From Takakia lepidozioides (Eukaryota > Streptophyta > Takakiopsida > Takakiales > Takakiaceae), in the NCBI GenBank assembly GCA_030704615.1, contig CM060732.1, positions 40,095,053-40,159,052 of the forward strand: a stretch of DNA of 64,000 bases, written 5' to 3'. Positions 56,390 through 64,000 of this stretch are shown here, one piece after another. Under the pieces are notes generated by a model. The model saw only the letters and a list, made by a program, of their open reading frames with translations. It searched no databases and had not been told where the DNA came from. Every line of letters starts with the position of its first letter. Position 1 is the first letter of the stretch. Both the position numbers and the translations under genes were made by a program.

Positions 56390-57590
56390 AAGGTTTGGGG
56401 TATAACTAGAGAGAAGTGTAATAAGGTTTGGGTTTACAGTAAGGGTAAGGGTTTAGGGTTTGGATTTAGGGTACAAAAAGACAAACAAATATGATGGACT
56501 CACACTCGGTAGAATTAAGAAATGGTTGAGGAATTTGATATCCCTGTAATCATTCTATCATACCTTATCCAACAAAAGAAAATATTAAAAGAGCATGAAA
56601 CATTGAGAAGATGTAACATGGTAGTACAATAAGGTTTGGAGTGTAACTAGGGTAGTACACTAAAGTTATTGGTTTATGGTAAGATTAATGGTTTAGGGGT
56701 GATGGTAAAGGTAGGGTTTTCCGTTGGGGTTTAAGAACACTATTGGACAAACAAATATGGAAGACTCACAATCGCTAGAACTTGGTGTGTGTTAGTAGGA
56801 TAAAAAATAAAATAAAAAATAGATAAACAAATATTATGGAAGAGTCATTGGGCTGGAGAAGTATTTAGATTGAGGATTCGTCCTTGGAACCTGGTATTAA
56901 GATACATATGGTTAAGGTATGGATACTTCATTCCCATTTGCAAGGGAAGGGTAAGGGTTTAGACGTAACAATGGCGTAGGGTTTTGTTTAGGGTTCCCGA
57001 CGAGGGTTTAGGGTTTGGCTTGAAGGCAGAAATGGTGAGCATACATGCCGGAAGACTCGCACTCGCTGCAACTTAGTGTTGTTAGTAAGGTAGTACTAAG
57101 CAAAATAAAAATGAAGAACCTAATATTATGGAAGTGTAGTCATTGCATCAGACAAGTATTTAAATGAAAAACTCGTCCTTGAAACCTGGTATTAAGATAC
57201 ATGATTTGAATAACCATAAATAGTTATGGTTATGGTATGGATACTTCATTCCCAGTTGCAGGGGAAGGGTAAGGGTTTAGACGTAACAATGGCGTAGGGT
57301 TTTCCTTAGGGTTTTTGACGAGGGTTTAGGGCTTGGGTTGAAGGCAGAAATGGTGAGCATACATGCCGGAAAACTCGCACTCGCTACAACTTAGTGTGTG
57401 TTAATATGGTATAAAATGGAAATTTGGTTACATTGAAGAGATTTGGATAACCAAAATGGTTATAATTATAGTATGGATAGTTGATTCCCATTTGCAAAGG
57501 GAAAGGAAAGGGTTCTGGGGTATTGGGTTAAGGGTAAATGTTTAGGGTTTTCTAGTAAGGGTTTAGGGTAAGGGTTTAGGGTTTTTGTTT
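56390..57590. repeat. Diverged satellite rich in telomere-like TTTAGGG
   Basis: Three to four diverged units of about 310 bp. Two are very similar: AAGGGTTTAGACGTAACAAT recurs near 56950 and 57265, followed in both by GGCGTAGGGTTTT, GAAGGCAGAAATGGTGAGCA and TACATGCCGGAA. Each unit contains several GGTTTAGGG or AGGGTTT motifs, the Arabidopsis-type plant telomere repeat. This is interstitial, not a chromosome end. Confidence 0.7.
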
Positions 57591-57598
57591 AAGTTACA

Positions 57599-57747
57599 TG
57601 TCGTGCGCATACATATCGCTACACAACTACATCGCTGTCCAAAACCACACAACACATGTGCACACCACACACTAGTATACCACTAGTCCACCGCTAGTCC
57701 AACCACTAGTCCAACCACTAGGCTACAACTAGTCAGTCATTAGGCTG
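57599..57747. repeat. 150-bp direct repeat, copy 1
   Basis: TGTCGTGCGCATACATATCG through repeated CCACTAGTCCAACCACTAG blocks. It recurs 479 bp downstream at 58078-58226 with few differences. Confidence 0.8.
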
Positions 57748-58077
57748 CCGATAAAGAAGAAGAATACAAGCACAAGCTCACGCAAGCTCACAAAGCTGAA
57801 GCATAAACTCATGCATATATAAACTCATCACTCAAATACAAGTCAAGCCAAGTGCACCCCACGTCATGGGGAATCCACACTACGGCGCCATAGCTAGGCA
57901 CGGTGAGGCTCAACTCGATAAAGATGAGCCTCCCGCGCTTGCCGTGAAGATAACCACTCCAGGGCCTAAATCTGCCTTGACCCCTGGATTGACACTTGGG
58001 CCAATCCCAAATGTCAATATATAAAAGCTAGCTATTTCCTAGCTAGTTTTACACTAGTGGTAAAATAACTTGACAGC

Positions 58078-58226
58078 TGTCGTGCGTATACATATCGCTA
58101 CACAACTACATCGCTGTCCAAAACCACACAACATATGTGCACACCACACACTAGTATACCACTAGTCCACCGCTAGTCCAACCACTAGTCCAACCACTAG
58201 GCTACAACTAGTCAGTCACTAGGCTA
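58078..58226. repeat. 150-bp direct repeat, copy 2
   Basis: Near-identical to 57599-57747. The segment lies just beyond the 3' end of the minus-strand gypsy element, so the pair may belong to its 3' untranslated region or LTR. I could not define LTR ends. Confidence 0.8.
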
Positions 58227-58525
58227 CCACTATATTGCCCACTATGGCAATCACTAGTCCACACAATCGCCCCCCTAGCTGGTGTTTAGGTCCCTCTAAG
58301 TCCAGGTAGCCACAAGATGTGATAGTGACCATAGCCTCACTAAGTCCTCCAACACTGTCCCTACTACACTCAAACTCGATAGATCAAGAGGCCGGGTGCA
58401 AGAGTTGCCCCATCGTTAGTCGCCGTCTTGCAACCTGTGAACTTGAGCCTGGGATCTCGTATATTGACTCCTATGAGCTCGGCCTCCTATGTCATGTTAG
58501 CTGCCTCTAGTCATGTCCACTGCCA

Positions 58526-58996
58526 CTATCCTAAGCAGTGTTGACATAACCAATCTCCATCAGGAACCCTCTCAAGAGGTGGTGTCAAGCATCCCATATG
58601 CCAACCTCTTGAGCATCGATCACACACCAGCATGGTGGCTGCCCCTTTGGCAGACCCACAGAGCATGCACCTCAAACCTGCAGGTACCACTGCCAAGTTT
58701 GGGTCAACTCTGCCATCGATATTGGGAAGGTGACATGGTGCACAATTACGCATATGGTCTTTCCAAGTCATGCCATCCCGACCCTCCAAGATCAGGACTC
58801 TTGAGGGCAACACCTCTCGAACCCTCAGAATAACACGCCCTGCAGTGACATCCAGGGTCGTAGGAGCAGTCTGCTGCAAATAAACATAGTCACCAGGGCT
58901 AAACCTCCGAACCCCAGGACGATATCCTCCACCACGTATAGTGGCATACCTCAACGTATCACGGTGATGTGCAATGGCAAGGTTCTCAAAAGCCAT
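58526..58996 (-). pseudogene. Gypsy integrase C-terminus with PHD finger
   Basis: The frame shifts by one base relative to the upstream integrase frame near 58993. It reads FSPGDYVYLQQTAPTTLDV, the usual GPY/F-like C-terminal integrase segment. It then ends with a zinc domain CMLCGSAKG ... CDRCSRGWHMGCL ... WLCQHC. The spacing C-x2-C-x11-C-x2-C-x4-H-x2-C-x14-C-x2-C and the Trp before the last pair are those of a PHD finger. PHD fingers read histone H3 tails. At this position most chromoviruses carry a chromodomain, so I infer a role in choosing integration sites. Confidence 0.75.
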
Positions 58997-60076
58997 GGCA
59001 TGACTTTCTTGAACAACTCTGCACGCTGATCACATGCACGTACCCACACGTCCGGATCGTCAAGGTTAAGGACTTGAGCAGTGTCCCTACGAATGGCAGC
59101 AGGCAAATCCGGCTCTCGGCCAAAGAGAAGGAAATTTGGTGAGAAAGAGACAAGTGATGCTTGTTTGCTGAACCTGTAGCCCATGGCTAACAAATGCACT
59201 TGAAGATCCCAATCTCCTAGGTGTCTTTTCTGTAAGCCATACTTGCGCAAACCCCTCTTCACCGTCTAAACAACTCTCTCTGCCAAGCCATCGGCCTCAA
59301 GATGATCCCGAGAAGTGGTGCGGTGGTCTATCAAGGCTTTATCACACAAAGCCTGAAACTCCCCCAAGAACTCTCTCCCTTGGTCCGTGAGTACCTCAGC
59401 TGGAGCACCGAATCGGCTAAGCACACGATCCAAGAATGCATACGCAGCACCCTCACTAGCCTTGTCAGACAATGGAACCAACTCAATCCACTTGGAGAAG
59501 TGCTCCACCATCACCAACACATATATGTGGTGGCGCATAGTCAGTGGCAACGGTTTTGCGAAGTCAAGACTCCACCTGTAGCCCAATCCCATGATTGGTA
59601 AATGATGCAACTGTGGTGTAGGGGCGTTGAATGAAGCACGCACCCTGTCACACACCATGCACCTAGCCACGAACTGTTGCACCTCTGTATGCATACCACG
59701 CCACCAATACTGCCCCTGGAGTAAACTGTGAGTGCGTCGCACTCCACAATGCCCCAACTCCTCATGGGCATGCCGCAACCAACCGTGCACGCTGTGTGGG
59801 GTGAGGTACAATCCTCACCCGACCATCCTCCCATACTCGGAGCAGGTGTATCCCCTCCCACTTGAACCTCTTGGCTCGTTGCAGGATCCGATCCCTCTCC
59901 TTGGCAGTCACAGTGGTTGCCGTGTCTCCCGTGCGGAGGTAGTCCAACACAGCCGAATCCTCATGTATATCTCTGGCACCACCTGGCTCATCACTAGCCT
60001 CAGGGTCCTCAGACACTCCGTCTACAGTCATCCCTGTTGTAGGTCCAACCCGACCTCCCGATGCCAAGATACACAA
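58951..60076 (-). pseudogene. Gypsy integrase
   Basis: From about 60076: RTGDTATTVTAKERDRILQ and a frameshift near 59790. Then comes the zinc domain HEELGHCGVRRTH ... CMVCDRV (HHCC), and the catalytic core with WSLDFAKPLP, YVLVMVEHFSKWIELVP, LTDQGREFLGEF and DHLEADGLAE. This carries the Asp, Asp and (in the degenerate DHLEADG block) Glu of the DDE triad. A TAG separates AERVV from TVKRGLRKYG near 59265, in the same frame. The domain order is typical of Ty3/gypsy. It catalysed insertion of the element copy before decay. Confidence 0.8.
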
Positions 60077-60632
60077 AAATGCAGATGCGTGTCATCCCGA
60101 CACCATCTCCTCGTCCGTCTCACCATGCCACCGAGCTCCTGTGTCATCCTGCTGGCTCGTGCATGGATTGCGACTCAATCCATCCGCATCCCGATTGACC
60201 AAACCCGGTCGATGCACAACCTGAAAGTCATACTCCTAGAGTATGAGTGGCCACCGTGCAAGCTTCCCCGTAAGCTTGTCTGACTCCATCAACCACTTGT
60301 GTGGCTGGTGATCCGTAACAAGGGTGAAGAAATTTTCGTATAGATAGCACCTGAAGTGTGCCACGGCCCACACTGTAGCTAAGCATTCTCCCTTATATGA
60401 GCTGTACTTAGCGTCTGCAGTGTTGTTCGAGCGGCTAGCATAAGCCACTACGAACTCTCTTCCCTCATCATCCACATATGTAAGCACCGCTCCAAGCCCC
60501 AGCATGCTCCAATCCGTATGCAGCTGAAAGGGGCGCCCCCTGATAGGTCGTCTCAGGATAGGCGCCGAAGACAACCTCACCTTGAGCTCTTGAAAAGCTC
60601 GTTCCTGCTCATCTTCCCACTGCCACTCCAGG
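60077..60632 (-). pseudogene. Gypsy RNase H and connection
   Basis: EWQWEDEQERAFQELKVRLS and LHTDWSMLGLGAVLTYVDDE begin the RNase H fold, followed by YASRSNNTADAKYSSYKGEC and LVTDHQPHKWLMESDKLTGK. A TAG after WPLIL near 60236 and a TGA after EEMVSG near 60096 interrupt the frame. The beginning is cut off from reverse transcriptase by the 724-bp LTR insertion. Confidence 0.8.
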
Positions 60633-61356
60633 TGTCGCGCACCTCACTTCGATAAGCTCCCCTTCAAGTCATAGTTACTCGCTTTGATGCGCGCGCCTGA
60701 CTCCCAACCTGGCCGCCCGGGCCAACTTGGAGCTTCGGCTGCTCACCGGGACATAACGGTCCCCCTTCACTTCCCTCTCGACCCTCCACCTATTTGGGAC
60801 TAGGAGAATTCCCTTTGGTAGATGGCAGTCCGGAACAGCTCCCCACTCTTTGGTCGCTTTCCGGCTCGCTCGCTTACTCACTAGTTTTTGGTCACCAACG
60901 GGCTTGCACCGTTCTCGGGGTTACTACTCCCTATATATACTTCTGTAGCTGTCCGCGGGGGTTTCACAACCAGCCATGCCATTTTATGGCGAACCACCAC
61001 GAAGACCCTCGATTCCCGGTGGTGAGTCGCGGTGAGTCTTGGCCCGCTCACCACGGCCCCTATGGACCGTGATGAGTCCCAAGACTCCCCACGACTCCCA
61101 CCATGAGGTCTCCGCCCCATGGTGAGTCCTATGCCACCCCCACTAAGTCCCACTAAGCTACCACCACCCCTTGTGGAGCCACCCCCACCGCAACCCGGTG
61201 TGCGGGGCTCCACCTGTGAGCGCCTCCGCTTCCCTGAGTGCCTTGGGCACTCAAGGGTGCTTCAGCCCCCCATACCTATCGCTGCCGCTGCCCCCACCAC
61301 AGGGGCAGCCCCTCATGTGTCCCGACCCCCTGCCCTTAAGGCAAAGGGCCGCGACA
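60633..61356. mobile_element. Solo LTR inserted in the gypsy element
   Basis: Starts TGTCGCGC and ends CCGCGACA, so TG...CA with short inverted ends. It is flanked by CCAGG on the left and CCAGA on the right, a 5-bp target duplication with one mismatch. It splits coding sequence that is otherwise continuous (KALTKLTKVD before, RHLEWQWEDE after). A TATA-like CTATATATAC lies near 60931 on the plus strand, which hints at plus orientation. No coding potential of its own. The 60675-61430 open frames inside it are composition artefacts. Confidence 0.75.
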
Positions 61357-62390
61357 CCAGATCCACCTTGGTCAGCTTGGTTAGAGCCTTTGCAATGGCA
61401 CTAAATCCCTTAACAAACCGTCTATAATAGTTTGCCAACCCCATGAAAGCTCGAACTTGGCTCACATCCGTGGGGCGTGGAATTTGTGCAATGGCCTCTA
61501 CCTTAGTCTACTGTACCCCCAATCCTCCAAGATATATTATGTGACCCAGATACTTAATCTGGTTATGGAAAAACTTGCACTTCCCCGGATGCAACTTCAA
61601 TCCGTGCGCTCTCAAGCGCTCCAATACCACCTGAAGGTGTCTCTCATGGTCCTCCACCATAGCACTAAAGATGATGATGTCATCTATGTAGCACCGAGCA
61701 AAGTCCACCCCTGCTAGAATCCTATCCATGACTCTCTGAAACTCTGCAGGAGCATTTTTAAGCCCAAATGGTAAGAACCGCCACTGATATAGGCAATCCT
61801 TGCCGTGCTCATTGATCCCCTAGAATGTCATCTTCTGCTTGTCCGCCTCCTTGATCGGCAACTGGTGATATCCGGATCGTAAATCCAAAGTGCTAAAGAC
61901 CTTAGCATGCCCGATGGCATCAAAGATCTCCTCTGGTGTTGGCATGGCATACTTATCGGACTTGGTCTGACGACTTACAGGCCGGTAATCACCGCACATA
62001 CGTCTCTCCGTCCAATTGCCATAAACATCCTTCTTGGCTGACATCACTGTGTCTGAAGCATACTCTACACCAGAGAGCTCCACCAAACCAGCCTCCCAGA
62101 GATCTTGAGTCCTCATCTGAATCAAAGACCTCTCCATGTCACTGTATCTATAGGGTCTCCGAAAGATTGGCGTGTCAGTGGCCAACTCAATACGAATCTC
62201 TTGACCCTTCAGTGCTCCCAAGTCCTTCAAACTGAAGGCAAAGCAATTCCTGTAAGCCCTCAGGAACCGTCGTATACGTCGTTTCTCTCCTCTGGTGACA
62301 ATGGGTCCAATGTCAGGCTCCCAATTGTCCTCCGTAACTGCAACCTTAAGTCCAGTGGGCTTAGAGGTAGAGGACGCGTCCAGTGGTTGC
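61357..62390 (-). pseudogene. Gypsy reverse transcriptase
   Basis: After a TAG near 62390 the frame reads RIELATDTPIFRRPYRYSDM, KKDVYGNWTERRMCGDYRPV, then FSTLDLRSGYHQLPIKEADK (motif A), a TAG in place of Trp, and then LPFGLKNAPAEFQRVM, CYIDDIIIFS (catalytic YIDD) and KYLGHIIY. Another TAG follows near 61510, then RAFMGLANYYRRFVKG. Motifs and order are those of Ty3/gypsy reverse transcriptase. The catalytic residues survive, but three stops make it nonfunctional. I see no clear protease domain between the methyltransferase and this region. Confidence 0.85.
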
Positions 62391-64000
62391 TATGTTGCAA
62401 CCTCTTGAGCAGTACTCCTTGCCTGCTCAGTCAATGACAAGGCCTCATTCTGCCCCATCATCTCATCCTCGAGGACTTCCTCAACCCGAGAAAAATCCCC
62501 AACCTCATCCATCACCGCCGCCCTGGCTGCCAACTCCCTCTGAACCTCGAGCACCTCCCACGTGTGCCATGGATGCCTGCACCCCGTGGTCCTCTTATGC
62601 TCGCCCCCACTCACTGCCTGTACCGTCTCGGTAGGCAGAGAGACCATTGAGGGAAGTGTACTCCGCACTTTGCGTTGTTCAGCCATAGCCAAGCTGATAA
62701 TCCAGGTCAAGCAATTGAGATCCATTGCTTGCCCCAACACCTAGTGACGTGATGCCTCAGCAAATGATATGCGAAGGGGTGACACCTGACAAAGTCACAT
62801 TCCTTTGTGTTCTCAATGCATGTGCAAGCTTGACAACACGGCAAAAGGGCATAGAGGTCCACAGCGCCATCTTGAAAGCTAGGATTGTATCAGACATCAT
62901 TGTGGACACTGCCGTGGTACTAGTGGTAAAACCCATTGCCCGCTCACAGGAGGCCATGTCCACTATCCCGGAAAGCATGCAATCCTGGGAAGCTGAACAG
63001 TGTAGGTAATGCTGCTCGTGGTTGACCCACCTTGTTGACCACTGCCAAAGGCGAACGGTCATCGTGTCTTACACGCTGAGACTGCCTCTATGTGTCCAAA
63101 ATGCTATCCACTATGAGGTGTGCTGGCCGCTGCACCCCATCAAATGCACGCTTGAGCAGTGCGGGTGGCATCAAGTTAGTCCACCATAGCCGTGGACGAT
63201 GAGCCCGTGACCCCACTGTAGCTGCATCTAGCAACACTGCTGACCCAAGCCACGACCGGACTTGATGCACACTGGTCATCACCCCGGCCCGAGAATCGCC
63301 CATCAGTGGCATATTCTCCAAGATGTATGTTGGAGATACAGCTTGATGAAGCTGCAAGTGGCGCAAAACCCGCACCATCTTCCAAAACAGACCCGACCTC
63401 GAGTCTCGCAATCCATTGTCATGCCCGGCTGATGAATGCCCTTGGCAGGGCCAACCTGCCACTACCAGATCAATGGAGCCAACCCGCTCCAAATCCTACG
63501 CCCCCAGCAACGAAATGTTTGTTGGCAAGGCCTGCTGATATCCACGAACTGCAGACACCGGCTCAATTCAGGGTATTGCTGCACCAACTAAGCAACATGG
63601 CAAAGTGAAACACGTCATGCAGTCTCATCCCTCTCCACATACAGGTAACGCCGAGCTCGTACACCTGCTTGTAACACAGCAACCAATCCGGTGCTGATCC
63701 CGCCAAACAAGTCCAGAAGACAAATGCTTTCATCCGGATACTGCCACACAATAGGTGTGGTATCCAATGGTGACAACTGAGGTGGTCCTGGTGCAATCCC
63801 TGCAGTCTCCTCCTCTCCTGATGGTACAAAAGCCTCTACCCAGGCTTGTTGCACCCGTCGATCAGCAACCCGTTGCAAATCGAGCCCCACAATGAAGTAT
63901 GAGCAACCATGGCAGACAACTCCGCCATACCATGCATGTCATCCTGGTCTCCCGGAGGTGACACATCCTCTGAATGAGTGTTGCCATCCAACAACTCTCC
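62390..64000 (-). pseudogene. C5-cytosine DNA methyltransferase domain of the gypsy polyprotein
   Basis: Motif I: CLLDLFGGISTGLVAVLQAG near 63720. Motif IV with the catalytic Cys: DLVVAGWPCQGHSSAG near 63440. Motif VI: YILENMPLMGD near 63320. A GSRAHRPRLWWTNL block near 63190 resembles motif VIII. Motif X: VLGQAMDLNCLTWIISL near 62720. All in the order of DNMT-type enzymes that methylate cytosine at C5. TGA near 63615, TAGs near 63570 and 63500, a frameshift near 63540 and a TAG near 63088 break it. A PPR fragment has replaced the part between motifs VIII and X. An acidic linker (62390-62640) joins it to reverse transcriptase. It is the N-terminal part of pol as far as the window shows. Confidence 0.8.
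62755..62920 (+). pseudogene. PPR repeat fragment inserted in the methyltransferase
   Basis: Plus-strand frame reads QQMICEGVTPDKVTFLCVLN, ACASLTTRQKGIEVHSAI and VSDIIVDTAVV. This is one and a half PPR units in the style of land-plant PLS-class proteins (GV.PD.VTF..vL.ACa.l....G..vH). It runs opposite to the gypsy polyprotein and interrupts it. Both edges are blurred over about 15-30 bp and no target duplication is evident. Confidence 0.7.

Larger units (their letters stand above)
58526..64000 (-). mobile_element. Ty3/gypsy retrotransposon with C5-DNA methyltransferase and PHD finger (decayed, runs off right edge)
   Basis: On the minus strand, in polyprotein order: C5-cytosine methyltransferase (64000-62390), reverse transcriptase (62390-61357), RNase H (60632-60077), integrase (60076-58951) and PHD finger (58996-58526). 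Reverse transcriptase before integrase, and the integrase core sequence, place it in Ty3/gypsy. A solo LTR (60633-61356) and a PPR fragment (about 62755-62920) are inserted in it. At least six stops and three frameshifts show it is dead. The gag end and the 5' LTR lie beyond base 64000. Confidence 0.85.

Noticed and set aside
60675-61430. Open frames between gypsy reverse transcriptase and RNase H
   Set aside because: They lie inside the solo LTR and are Pro/Arg-rich without motifs.

Overview
This window looks like TE-rich intergenic DNA from a land-plant nuclear genome. Host genes have introns with GT..AG borders. Telomere-type TTTAGGG motifs occur at 56.4-57.6 kb. RING-H2 proteins of the plant ATL type are present, and two PPR fragments resemble land-plant PPR proteins. 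A fern or other large-genome seedless plant is my best guess, but the sequence does not prove it. There are no bacterial operons, rRNA genes or CRISPR arrays.

Layout. 0-5.5 kb: C-rich and G-rich minisatellites around a broken Ulp1-protease/zinc-finger transposon gene. 5.6-7.2 kb: TE debris with a Ty3/gypsy RNase H relic. 7.9-11.2 kb: two apparently intact RING-H2 (ATL-type) genes, the best host-gene candidates. 13-36 kb: a block dominated by one dispersed gene family present in four copies (14.4-17.7 kb minus, 21.1-24.9 kb plus, 29.4-33.2 kb minus, 33.3-35.8 kb plus). Its protein joins a ParB-like N-terminal domain, a family-specific middle and a C-terminal domain resembling N6-adenine/N4-cytosine DNA methyltransferases, split over about eight or nine exons. 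Copies lie next to a shared GTGAGC-rich terminal sequence. The last two copies face each other inside one 7-kb element bounded by 128-bp inverted repeats, so its transcript could form a 2.5-kb hairpin. hAT-like and SWIM-finger transposon fragments fill the gaps. 36-58 kb: fragments of host genes (three decayed RING-H2 copies, a P4-ATPase piece between inverted repeats, PPR pieces, two unrecognised exon sets), a LINE with an internal inversion, simple repeats and interstitial telomere-like satellite. 58.5-64 kb: a decayed Ty3/gypsy element on the minus strand whose polyprotein carries a C5-cytosine DNA methyltransferase upstream of reverse transcriptase and a PHD finger after integrase. It is interrupted by a 724-bp solo LTR and a PPR fragment, and it runs off the right edge.

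The main theme is that two unrelated mobile gene families here encode DNA-methyltransferase domains of different chemistry: a C5-type in the gypsy element and a degenerate N6/N4-type in the ParB fusion family. None of the copies seen is intact. All translations and splice sites were read by eye; no database search was possible.
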